A stretch of DNA of 64,000 nt, from assembly GCA_001599815.1 (NCBI GenBank), contig BCIA01000003.1, forward strand, positions 4,588,001-4,652,000, read 5' to 3'. Below are positions 33,313 to 43,138 of the stretch, piece by piece. Both the position numbers and the translations under genes were made by a program. Under the pieces are notes generated by a model. That model was not told where the DNA came from, made no database searches, and worked only from the letters and a program-made list of their open reading frames with translations. How positions within the stretch are numbered: position 1 is the stretch's first letter; each line of letters opens with the position of its first letter. The stretch comes from Furcasterigmium furcatum (Eukaryota; Ascomycota; Sordariomycetes; Glomerellales; Plectosphaerellaceae).

Positions 33313-35106
33313 ATGGAACGTCCATCCGCAGGCAGGACGGCGGCGGGCGTCAGAGCCTGTGACCGGTGCAGAAGCATCAAGATCAAGGCAAGAAACCTGA
33401 TCCCCATTTCCCCGCCGATCGGCTTCTGACAAGTCTAGTGCGATGCTGGCACCGCCGGCTCTCGAGCGGCTTGCTCAACATGCGAGAGACGGGGCCATGC
33501 ATGCACCTTTGACACGCCGGTCAAGAAACGGGGTCCCAGGAAGCGAAGTCCGAGGCCGTTCTTGTCCGTAGAGAACCAAGGAGCCGGGTCAGACGCCGCG
33601 AGGGAGGAGGCTTCGGAGATCGAGGCCTTCAACATCATATCACCGACCCCGACTCACTCGCCTCGCGTACCCGGCGGTCCTCTAACACCCGGCAGCCCGG
33701 GGCAACATGTCCCCTCAACGGTTGAGAGTATCTTGCATCGCCTCATTCGGGTTCTACCTACTGCCGTCGGCCCCACGGCGCAGGATTTGATGGCAGAGTG
33801 CATCGACTTGTATTTACGGCATCTGTTTCCCATCACTCCCGTGATACACGAGGCCTCGGTCAGGTCGACCTGGTCGCGGGTCTTCCGATATAGCCAGCCT
33901 CTGACACCAGGCCAGCCCTCTCCATCGGGGGACACCTTCATCTCCCGGCCTGACTTGTCCTATCTACGCTCCTTGACCATGCTGACCGCTGTCTGCGCAA
34001 CGTCGAGTGCTCTCATCCCGCCGAGTCTATTCCCCGACGGCCAGGTGGCAGCAGGACTGTTTCTCAAGGCATCCCGAGACATGCTTCACCTCTACGAGGA
34101 CGAGGATATTGAGCGGCCCCAGGCAGCTTCCGTCATTATTCGATACTTTCATACAATCTGTACCCATGCCAAGGGAAACCAGAGGGTTTCATGGCACATC
34201 ATGGGCGAATCCATCCGTCTGGCGCTCGAGATGCGCCTCTACGATGAGAGTACCCTCGCCGGCTTGGACCCGGTAGAGGCGCAGCTTCGCCGGGCCATCT
34301 ATTGGCAACTCCACACTGGCGATCGGTCGGCCGCGATCCTCAACGACAGGCCGTATACGTTGCACCATCTGATATTAGACACGCCGCTGACCCTGCTTGA
34401 CATGGGACCTGAAGACACACATCTCTTAGACACGAGCCGTACGCACAATAGCCTGCCGTTTGTGCAGTGCCTCAATGCTGGCTTCAATCTGAGTACCCGC
34501 CTCTTCAGCAGCGCAGCCGCTGTCCTCTTCGACCTCCGCCTCCTAAACGAATTCTCCACAAAGACCTCAGGCTCTGGAGACCTAGTCCGCGGCCAGGGCG
34601 CCGCCATCGTCGACTCTGTCCTCGATTTCCGCAGAGTCCTGGATGACATCCCCTCGTGGCTCGAACGCCCCTGGCTCGCCGAGCTGGGCCCCGACGACGA
34701 GACCGCGACATACCAGCGCGACGCCCTCTGGGTCCAGCACGTGAACCTCAAGCTGACGTTCCACTGCCTCCGGCTCATCCTGCTCCAGAAGGCCTCGGAG
34801 ACCGGGCACGCCGGCCTCCTGGGGTACGGAGAGGACCCCCGGCTCGTGGCCATGCAGAAGACGGACATCGCCAGAGACGTGCTGGCGTGCATCGGCGGGG
34901 CGCCGTTCCAGGCGCTCCAGATCAACGGGGAGCCCTGCGTCGAGAAGATCCGGCAGGTCGGCGCGACGCTGCTGCAGCTGTCGCAGGGCGGGGAGCAGCA
35001 CGTGGCGGGCCGCGCGAAGACGGACTTCCAGCAGCTGCTGGACGTGCTCACGCGGCTGGACTCGAAGGTGTCGGCAGCCATGTGCCGGGATGTGGCCATG
35101 ACCTGA
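33313..35106 (+). CDS. Zn2Cys6 transcription factor of the GH43/transporter cluster
   Basis: Nuclear regulator with a binuclear zinc cluster and a fungal-specific middle domain. Exon 1 is 33313-33387 and exon 2 is 33439-35106, giving 580 residues. The zinc cluster is complete only after splicing: Cys16, 19, 26, 37, 40 and 47 (C-X2-C-X6-C-X10-C-X2-C-X6-C). The intron starts with GC (AAG then GCAAGA) and ends TCTAG; no GT donor preserves the cluster. The PF04082-type domain covers roughly residues 110-400 (LYLRHLFPITPVIHEASVRS, WHIMGESIRLALEMRLY). Position between transporter and GH43 genes, plus shared promoter elements, suggests a local regulator of sugar or hemicellulose use, perhaps self-regulated. 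Inducer unknown. Confidence 0.88.
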
Positions 35107-35424
35107 TTCATGGCCGATCAGCCGGGGGAAATCCCCTTTGGCTAAAGTGGTAGTGCCGGGTTTATCGGGAAAACCGGCGAAACTCTTGGTGTCCGAGTCG
35201 GCGATACCTCTGAGTCTGGCTCCGATACTCCACGTTACCCCTGACCCCGAATGCCGTGGAGAGACTGGAGCACCGGCCAAAGAACAAGTCGGCCCTGGAT
35301 GACGACTAGAAGGAAACGAGAGGTCAAATAATGCGAGCTGTCTTCTCCATTCCGACAACATCGCAGCTCTCGCTACCCTCATCCCTCAGATCCTAACTGC
35401 AGCTGCGTGGTCGAATAGCCCATC
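35107..35424. promoter_or_regulatory. GH43 promoter with elements shared with the regulator promoter
   Basis: 318 bp. TCGGGAAAACCGGCGAAACT (35165-35184) combines two elements of the 33.1-kb promoter: an 11-bp match and a 14-bp match (AAACCGGCGAAACT, also at 33106-33119). GTCGGCGA recurs at 35197-35204. GTTACCCCTGAC at 35234-35245 is the exact reverse complement of GTCAGGGGTAAC at 33159-33170. Confidence 0.75.
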
Positions 35425-37103
35425 ATGGCGCCCTCTCTGGAAGTCAACGATCATGAAGACAGTAGCGTCTTAGTCGAGTATCACAACCCGATCATTCCAG
35501 GCTTCGCGCCGGATCCATCAGTTGTCCTCGTCGATGGCACATACTACCTTGTCACGTCCTCGTTCCACATCTTCCCAGGCATTCCGATCTATGCCTCGAA
35601 GGACCTGAAGACCTGGACACACATAGGTAAGCCGAGAGACTTCTTCTCTCTTTCACCAGTGACTGACTTCAGTCAGGCAATGCCATCACCCGCCAAAGTC
35701 AGGTCGACCTCACCCAGACACTCACCAAGGCCGTCCCCCTCGACGACGGCCACACCATGATCGGCGCCGGCGGCCTGTTCGCCCCCACGATCCGGCACCA
35801 CAACGGCACCTTCTACATTATCTGCACAAACGTTGCCTGCGAAGGTGCCGACTTTGCCGCCTCGAACTTCTACATCACGACGAAAGACATCTCGGCGGAG
35901 TGGTCAGACCCCATCCCCGTCAACCTCCACGGCATCGACCCGAGCCTCTTCATCGACGACGACGGCCGCGCCTACGTCCAGGGGTCCTGGCGCCTCCCCC
36001 GCACCGAGCAGCCCACGAGCACGATCAAGCAGTGGGAGATCGACCTCGCGACCGGTGCGCAGATCGGCGAGATCCGGGAGATCTGGACGGGCCACTCATG
36101 CATCTACACGGAGGGGCCGCACGTCTACAGGAAGGACGGGTGGTACTACCTCCTCGTCGCCGAGGGCGGGACGTTCGAGCACCACCACCTGTCGCTGGCG
36201 CGCTCGCGCGACATCTGGGGCCCGTACGAAGGGTGTCCTCATAATCCGATCCTGACGGCGGAGGGCAAGGACGAGCTGGTGCAGGACGCCGGGCACGGCG
36301 AGCTCTTCCGCGACAAGGACGGGCTGTGGTGGGCCGCCGTGCTCGGGGTGAGGAAGTACGGTGACGGGACGCGGTACCCCCTCGGCCGGGAGTCGTTCCT
36401 GACCCCTGTGGACTGGCCCGCGGGCGAGTGGCCGGAGTTGCGGCATCCGCAGCTGACGTTCCGCCGGGCGGTGCCGGGGCTCCCCAGGGCCAAGGGCGCC
36501 GGGTTCCCGAGCGACGCGCGCGTGGCGGACTGCTACATCCGCAGCCCTGACCTGGAGAAGTACGAGTGGTCCGAGGACGGGGGGGCAGTGCGCATGCTCT
36601 CGAGCGCGGATGACCTGACGGTCGCGGTCGGGACGGCGTCGTTCGTGGGGAAGCGGCAGCGACGGCTGGAGGGCGCGGTGGCCGAGGCGACCCTTGACAT
36701 CGCGGGGATCGACAGGGCGAGGCCGCTGAGGGCCGGTCTCGCGGTGTACAAGGACGATTTCCGGCATGCGGCCATCGGGTTCGACGCGGCGTCGTCGGGG
36801 GTGGTGCTCAGCCTGCGGAACAACGCGCCCGCCGACACGGAGGTCGGCTCTGCGGCGGTCGGTCCTGATGTCACGGCGCTGGGGTTCCGGATCGAGGCGA
36901 GCTTGGAGGCGTATAGGTTTAGTTACCGGGCTGTGACAGGTGCTGGGCCCGGGGAATGGAGGGTGCTGGGCGCGGTCGACACGGCGGAGATGACGGCGAG
37001 GGACTTTACGGGGACGATATTCGGGGGGTTCGCGTGGCATCGTGGAGTCCGGGACGAGGACGCGCAGTGGGTGACGCTCAGCTCGTACAATGTAGACCCG
37101 TGA
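35425..37103 (+). CDS. GH43-family beta-xylosidase/alpha-L-arabinofuranosidase, intracellular
   Basis: Glycoside hydrolase that removes xylose or arabinose from hemicellulose-derived oligosaccharides. Exons 35425-35626 and 35677-37103 give 542 residues; the acceptor is the second of two AGs (CAGTCAG), which restores THIGNAITRQSQ. The five-bladed propeller shows the three acid motifs: FAPDPSVV (general base Asp), GIDPSLFID (middle Asp) and YTEGPHVY (acid Glu). A C-terminal beta-sandwich (about 340-540) matches the extra domain of GH43 xylosidases. There is no signal peptide, so it should act in the cytoplasm after oligosaccharide import, matching the nearby transporter. Confidence 0.93.
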
Positions 37104-37888
37104 TGCTGCCTCGATGCCCGGGGGGTGTTGCGGAATGGAATTCACCACTGGCATGACTCTGCTGCTGACGCACGAGTGACCGCGTCGAAGCCATCCAGTC
37201 TTGCTCCCAGGTGGAGGATGCGAACTTCCATTGTCTTCCTTCACCGGCCGGGTGGTGATGGTGTGTCGCATCTTTGGAGTCGTAAGAAACCCCGCGCGGG
37301 GTCTCCTGGTCTCGACCACGGGGCGCGATGCTTACCCACCGGTGAGGCATCTCACGACAGGGGCGAGGCGGCCATGGCGCTCTGTATGTTTCTCGTCTTA
37401 CTCACGCGAGGCTGTATTGGTGATGTTACCTGCATTTCCCGTTAACTCCAGGAAGACGGCTCGGGGATAGCGACATGTTATCGAATTAGATTGACTGGCA
37501 CCCCCGACAATCGCCGGGATTTTTCTGGTGTTTCGGCGATTAGCAGTGCCGCATTGATCAGCAGCGTTTGGTGTGGCCTGAAAAGGGATCATCTCCGCCT
37601 TTTGGATGGACCCCGGATGGATGAGACACCACTGGACACGGGCAAACAGCCACTGATTGGGCCACGATGTGTAATCGAGGCCGAGGCATGATGACGTTCG
37701 AGTCGAGCTTTGAGAGCTTGGGTGGGGTAAGTAGGAAGAAGCTGCGAAAACAAATAATATAAGTAGTCCGGGCTTGGGATCAGTTGTGAAGTCATCTCCA
37801 TTACAACACCAACATCCATCTCACACTCACTCACGCCCCCAAACATCCCGCAACTCCACCGCCACTTAATTCCCCGTCACACCTCACA
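37104..37888. other. Intergenic between GH43 and Hsp31-like genes
   Basis: 785 bp, no supported gene. A TATAAG at 37758-37763 lies about 125 bp before the next start, followed by an A/C-rich leader. Confidence 0.6.
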
Positions 37889-38649
37889 ATGGCCGGCAAG
37901 CCCAGAGTCCTCGTCATCCTCACATCGGTGGACAAGGTCCCCAAGTCCGGCAAGCAGATCGGCTGGTACCTGGTGAGTTGACAAGACTAACATCACGACA
38001 CCGGTGACGGCCCGCTGACCTGCGTGTCGCACAGCCTGAGCTCGCCCACCCCTGGCACGTCCTGAAAGACAAGGTCGAGCTCACCTACGCCTCCCCCAAG
38101 GGCGGCGAGGCCCCCCTCGACCCCGTCTCCGTCTCCCTCTTCGCCGAGGACCCGGTCTGCAAGGACTTCCACGACAACCACTCGGACACCTGGAAGAACA
38201 CCATCAAGCTGTCCGACCTCGCCGGCCGCGCCTCCGACTTCGACGCCGTCTTCTACCCCGGCGGCCACGGGCCCATGTTCGACCTCGCCTTCGACGAGAC
38301 CTCCCTCGCCCTCATCCGCGACTTCGACGCCCAGGACAAGGTCATCTCGGCCGTGTGCCACGGCCCCGCCGCCCTCGTCAACGCCAAGAACGCCGCCGGC
38401 GAGCCCCTCGTCAAGGGCAGGGAGGTCACCGGCTTCGACAACGACGGCGAGGTCATGTTCAAGTTCGACGGCGAGCTGGACTTCAGCCTCGAGGACAAGC
38501 TGCGCGAGATCAGCGGCGGCCGGTACGTCAAGTCCGCCGAGGGCCCGCTGGGCGAGAAGGTCGTCGTGGACGGCAGGATCATCACGGGCCAGAACCCCGC
38601 GTCGTCCTACGGCGTGGCGCACGCCATCCTGAAGGGCCTGGGGCTGTAG
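37889..38649 (+). CDS. HSP31: DJ-1/PfpI family protein, Hsp31-like glyoxalase III
   Basis: Cytosolic stress protein; Hsp31-type members convert methylglyoxal to lactate without glutathione and act as chaperones. Exons 37889-37972 and 38035-38649 give 232 residues, typical length. The catalytic triad is visible: Glu30 in GWYLPELAHP, nucleophile Cys136 and His137 in SAVCHGPAAL. The substrate region VFYPGGHGPMFDL is intact. The phase-0 intron falls just before Glu30. The C-terminus TGQNPASSYGVAHAILKGLG is the usual family ending. Confidence 0.95.
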
Positions 38650-38795
38650 GGGGCGAGCAGTGCGGCTAGGAATAATAAGAAAAAAAGTCCATTGATATAT
38701 TATTATGTGCCCCGTTCATTGCTCGTCGAGTCAGTCATCCGTACAATCGTGGTGGTGGTACATTCCGCGCCCCGGGCGGTATTGCTAGGTATGTA

Positions 38796-39213
38796 TTAGT
38801 CCTTCTTGGGCGAGCTCGCGGCGCCCTCCTGCTGCATGCCCTGGCAGCCGAACGCCTTGCCGGCAATCTCCTCGGCCCTGCCGTACCCGTGCTGCTTGGG
38901 GTCGCGGTGCTCAGCGGCTTTCTTCATGGCGGCCTGCGCGTGCGCCTTGTCCTGCTGGCCCGAGGTCATCCAGGCATGGGAGCCGGTGATGCTGCCGATG
39001 GCGGCCTGCGAGTCGTCAGGTCAGCATTGGCACTGCGGTGTGCTGTGGGATGGCTGCTCGTACCTCGCCGACACCCTTCATGTACTCCACGTGCGAGCCG
39101 ATGAGGCCGGACTCGGCGGGCGGCCTGGCGACCGGGTCAGAACTGGGGCGTGGCTTTCACGGGGAGGGCAGGGGGNCAGATGCATACTGATTGGTGTTGG
39201 ATTGGTCAGACAT
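38796..39213 (-). CDS. HMP1: Hmp1-like cruciform/mismatched-DNA-binding protein (CsbD-like)
   Basis: Small protein related to Ustilago Hmp1, which binds mismatched and cruciform DNA; CsbD-like stress proteins share the fold. Exons 39213-39188, 39124-39064 and 39005-38796 give 98 residues. Splicing gives MSDQSNTNQPPAESGLIGSH and continues VEYMKGVGEAAIGSITGSHA, with the repeated GSHxEY and GSHAW motifs, then QRDP-like HRDPKQHGYGRAEEIAGKA. Reading through the first intron hits a stop, so the intron is needed. The first intron holds an undetermined base (N at 39176), an assembly ambiguity without effect on the protein. A perfect CRE (TGACGTCA) lies about 155 bp upstream. Confidence 0.88.
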
Positions 39214-39547
39214 GATTACTTGTTTTTGCTACTGGTGATGGATGGTCTTGGTGGAGATGGAAATTGTCTGGAATTCATACCTGAGGTTTTGCGAGCTCTT
39301 TCAGTTTTATCCGCCAACTCGTGACCCAAGGTGTAGCTGGAGGGAGCTGTTGATGCTCTCGGGGTAGTGACGTCAGGGCTCCCACGTCATTGCTCTCCTG
39401 AACCTCCGCACCTCACCCAGGTGAAGATCACCCCGCGCAAATGTCATGTGCGGCTTCACCTGACTATCAGCGGCTCTAAGTTAACATACCTTAGCCCAAA
39501 CAAACCCTATACTTTAAGCATGCTAAGATAATGCGCATAATTATATG
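39214..39547. other. Promoter of HMP1 and 3' flank of the SDR gene
   Basis: 334 bp, no gene. Contains the CRE palindrome at 39368-39375. Confidence 0.6.
39368..39375. promoter_or_regulatory. CRE palindrome TGACGTCA upstream of HMP1
   Basis: Perfect 8-bp ATF/CREB bZIP site about 155 bp before the HMP1 start. Stress-related bZIP control is plausible by family knowledge and not shown here. Confidence 0.5.
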
Positions 39548-40530
39548 TTACTCGGCCCCTGCTATCACCACAAAGTGATCCAACTTATCGGAGAGCACTG
39601 CATCGTCACGATCCGTGCTGAGGGTGAGGTCCTCCCACCGATCCATCACCACGGCCTCCTGTTGTCTTTTCATCTTCCGCCATCGAACAGAATCCGAACC
39701 CAGAGCAATCCGTGAAGACCAGGCTCTGCCAGCCGCCATGCCCTCGCCCTTGACAACATCAGCCATTGCCTTTGCGACCTTGGCAGGGTCTCCCGGAGGC
39801 ATTCCCCATTCGGCCAGATCCTGCGAGGCAGCGGTAATCCCTGGCACGTATGCTTCGATGGGACCCTTGTCCTGCCTGTTCTGCTCCGACGCGACCTTGT
39901 CCTTCTCGCGCGGTTCGAAGAGGCGCGTGGCAACACCGCCGCACTCAAAGGCGACGCAGCGGATGCCGAGAGAGGAGACCTCTTTGTGCAGCGATTCAGC
40001 AAGGGAGCTGGCCGTCCACTTGGTCATGTTGTAGTACGTCGTGTAGGGCATGTTGCCCCAGAGTTGGTTCGAGGCCGTGAAAGTGATTGTTCCCGATCCC
40101 TGCTGGCGGAAGAATGGGAGAATGGCCCGCGTCATGTGAAGCTGACCGAAGACGTTGGTTTGGAAGATGCGTTCTGCGTCGTCATCGCTGCGCAAAGCAC
40201 CAGAGTCAGCTGATGAGACGCGATCTCAGAGATGAACCTGACCTACCCGATATCCTCGAAGGGGGCGAGCAAGAATGTGCCGGCATTGTTGACAAGGACA
40301 TCGATGTGTCCGAAAATCTGCCAGGCCTCCTTGACTTTGCCTGCAATGACCTTGGAACCAGACGTGATGTCGAGCTCGAGAAGCGACACATTCTCCGAAG
40401 CGCGATCGGCCATCTGATCGACCTGTCTGTTGGCAGCGATTACTTTGTCGCCTCGACGGACGATTTCCTCGACGACTGCAGCTCCAATTCCTGCCGAGGC
40501 TCCTGTTACAAGCCACACAAGAGGTGCCAT
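39548..40530 (-). CDS. Short-chain dehydrogenase/reductase
   Basis: Classical SDR that oxidises or reduces a small alcohol or carbonyl with NAD(P). Exons 40530-40247 and 40187-39548 (GTAGGT...GCGCAG) give 307 residues. Visible: TGASAGIG nucleotide motif (about residues 9-16), NNAG (about 82-85), a catalytic Ser region and YYNMTK (Tyr-X3-Lys), with a long C-terminal substrate region (GVATRLFEP onward). Substrate cannot be predicted. It is divergent from a Zn2Cys6 regulator gene; the intergenic space has palindromic CGG motifs, and a TATATAAG box on the minus strand lies about 150 bp upstream. Confidence 0.92.
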
Positions 40531-41000
40531 TGTCGCGAACTGCAGTGCCTCAACGGAAACAATGAATAGAAAGGAAGAGAAATCGAACTGGGGATTTTAC
40601 TAGAGATAGGAAGTGAAAGTATGAAATGCACTTTCTTAGTATTCCTGGTTGGAACACCTCGATCCGTGACGAGGAGACTCTTATATACACTGGACTCCTA
40701 TAATGAGGTCCTACCTAGGCAAATGAATCAAACAGAAAGGCTCGTCCGCGGACGAAAAAGACCATTAATAAACAAGCCAAGGACTTTATCGACAATCCCT
40801 GGAGTCTTTCGAATCTGACATACTTTAGTTCCCACGGTCATTGATAAGCCTGGCGACAACACTCCATCAGCTGACGGTGGAGCACATCGGCTCGATTCGT
40901 CCGCGGACGAATTCGCCCATCCGCACAGCAACCCCCTCAGCCCGCATCACTTCGTCCGCGCACAGTGACTCAACGGGCTATCCATCCGAACGTCTCAAGA
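40531..41000. promoter_or_regulatory. Divergent promoter of SDR and Zn2Cys6 regulator with CGG palindromes
   Basis: 470 bp. TCGTCCGCGGACGA occurs at 40742-40755 and again at 40897-40910; the second copy extends to the 18-bp perfect palindrome ATTCGTCCGCGGACGAAT (40895-40912). A related half site TTCGTCCGCG is at 40951-40960. The core CCGCGG is an inverted CGG pair of the kind bound by Zn2Cys6 dimers. TATATAAG for the SDR gene is at 40680-40687 (minus strand). Confidence 0.75.
40680..40687 (-). promoter_or_regulatory. TATA box of the SDR gene
   Basis: TATATAAG on the minus strand, about 150 bp before the SDR start and about 55 bp below the first CGG palindrome. Confidence 0.5.
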
Positions 41001-43138
41001 ATGGTGTGCGGCTCCCCGAGGACGTCTGCGTCTGCATCCGCGTCCTCGACCTCGACGCCGGCACGTAAGACCATGCGGAAAGGGACGCACAGCTGCACAG
41101 AATGCGAGTACCACCTTCCCACGCCCAACTGCTCCGGCACGCCAGCTCATGCGCATTTGTCTAGGTCGCCGTCGAAAGATTCGGTGCGACTCGATGCCAG
41201 GAGCTTCAGTCTGTTTCAACTGCAAATCTCGTCGCACACCATGTGTAAGCCAGAGCGGTGATGGCGCGAGACTGCAGTTGCGTCGGCGCCCAGAGTCCGA
41301 CTCTCCGAGAAACAGCAGTAGTGAGGCCCCTACGTGGGCGGCGAGGAATCCAGGCGTCCCGCAGGCTCCAGACGCTCTGGAAAACAGTGTCACAGATCAG
41401 CGAGCACCCTTACTCGCGGTTCTGGGCCCGTCTGTAGTGAGTCCTCCATGTTGGCATGCAGTTGTACGTTCGGCAGACTTGACGAGCCAGCACAGCTCTC
41501 CAAATCTCCCAAGACGGACGATGCTAGTGCGTCATCTCGGTCACGTCTGGTCAGGGACAGCAGCATGTCTCCCTCGTCAACAGGTAACCGTAGGTCACCT
41601 CGTGTTTCCAGCAGATTGCCTGAACCACTCTCACCCGGCCAGGGGGAAAGTATATGCGAGACACTACGTGCGGGATTACCGTCCTACGATTCCATCATGA
41701 AAGTTGCATTGGCGCACGAAGGCTGGTGGGTTCGAATACACAGAGCTGTTCGTGGCATGTATGACGACACGATCGAGTCTTTCCCAGACTTCGTCAGGCG
41801 AGCCTACACGAGCAATCGGCCTTCAGAACTGGGCAAGATGGCGATTGCGTTCGCTTTCGCTTCTGATGTCGATGGGTCCCATATCTACACCTTGGTCAAC
41901 CGCCTTGTCGTCTCTGACATGGCGTATGTGTCTACTGTGGAAGGCATGGGGTGCCTGATCTTGCTGGCCGTTCTCTATGCGGACGAGGGCCAGCCCAGAA
42001 GATCATGGATGATCTATCGCAGAGGAGTAATGGTCGCACATTTAACGGTATGTCAACATGCTGTTCCGGAGACGAGCGCTGGAAGCTGATGATGCCAAAG
42101 GACTTGTACCAGGCCGGCCTCCGATCAACAGCCAAGAGACGGCTCTGGCTGTCCATCTACCAAGGAGACCGCATGATGAGCATGTTCCTCGGGCTGCCGT
42201 ACGGCTTTGTCGACATGCACCACCAGCAAATCCTAGAGGTGAAGCCCAGAAATGACTACCTGGATTCGACCATGACCATCCGCTGTGCGATGATAGCCGG
42301 AAAGGTCATCGACCGAAACCACTCGCGTACGAAGGCTTGCGTCTCCAAGACACTGGAACTGGACGAGGAGATGAATGAGCTCGCAACGTCTTTCCCGGAA
42401 CCCTGGTGGGAGCTTCCTGACCGGGTCCAAGCCGATGGCCGCGATTTCGACGAAGTCCATGTCCGGCTGCACCAGCAACTCTTCTTCTTCCACCTGCGAC
42501 TCTACATTTACCTACCGTTCCTCAGCGGTTCCGAAGAAAACTCCGTGCACGGTTCGATCATGCGCGTCGCCAGCATGGAGGCCGCACGACAGCTGCTGAG
42601 GCGCTACCTGAGTCTGCATAGCGACGCGGAGGGGCTGAGCCCGTCCGAGTGCAAGCTCGTGGACTTTATGGCATTTACCGGCGCCATTGTCTTACTTCTG
42701 GGTTGCTCAAGCTCCTCTGGCCCGAGGATGTCAAGTGACGGAAATGACATCGAGGCCGTGATGTCTTTGATCCGGTGCTTGCAACGCCAGGAGGATCAAG
42801 AAAACTGCCCCATCGCGTCGCAATGTCGCAAAACACTTACGGTTCTGCTGTCGAGATCGAGCACGGACGAACAAGTCCGCATTCCGTTCTTTGGCACAGT
42901 CGTCAGAAAAGGCGACCAGACCGCAGAGCAGACCGCTCAGGCTGATCAAAGCTTCAACTCTACTCCCGCGAGTGAAGACCTGGCGCTGCCGAGTTCTGCG
43001 TATTCGGAGGCGCCGTGGGCGTGGGGGACGGAGCATCCCGGCCACATGCCGGAACTGGGCTTCTTGTCCCATCTTGAGGATGTGTCGGTAGATTTCGACC
43101 CGGGCTGGGAGTTCACCATGGATCTCGACAGCTTCTGA
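41001..43138 (+). CDS. Zn2Cys6 transcription factor beside the SDR gene
   Basis: Nuclear regulator. Best model: exons 41001-41103, 41165-41320, 41401-42047 and 42101-43138, 647 residues. The zinc cluster is Cys32, 35, 42, 51, 54 and 61 (C-X2-C-X6-C-X8-C-X2-C-X6-C). It is formed only if the first intron starts with GC (donor GCGAGT at 41104, acceptor at 41164), which splits the Cys35 codon; the nearby GT donor shifts the frame. The second intron (41321-41400) is less certain, since other donors could serve. The third (GTATGT...AAAG) is well supported by phase. The middle region (RRLWLSIYQGDRMMSMFLGL, LPYGFVDM) fits the PF04082 fungal regulator domain. An ATG at 41073 is an alternative start. 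Confidence 0.75.

Noticed and set aside
36096..37319. 407-codon minus-strand open frame
   Set aside because: Antisense to the GH43 gene; Arg/Pro-rich shadow without domain.
41430..41476. Alternative second intron of the 41-kb regulator (GTCTGT...CGGCAG)
   Set aside because: Phase fits, but the 47-nt length and weak donor make 41321-41400 more likely; left as uncertain.
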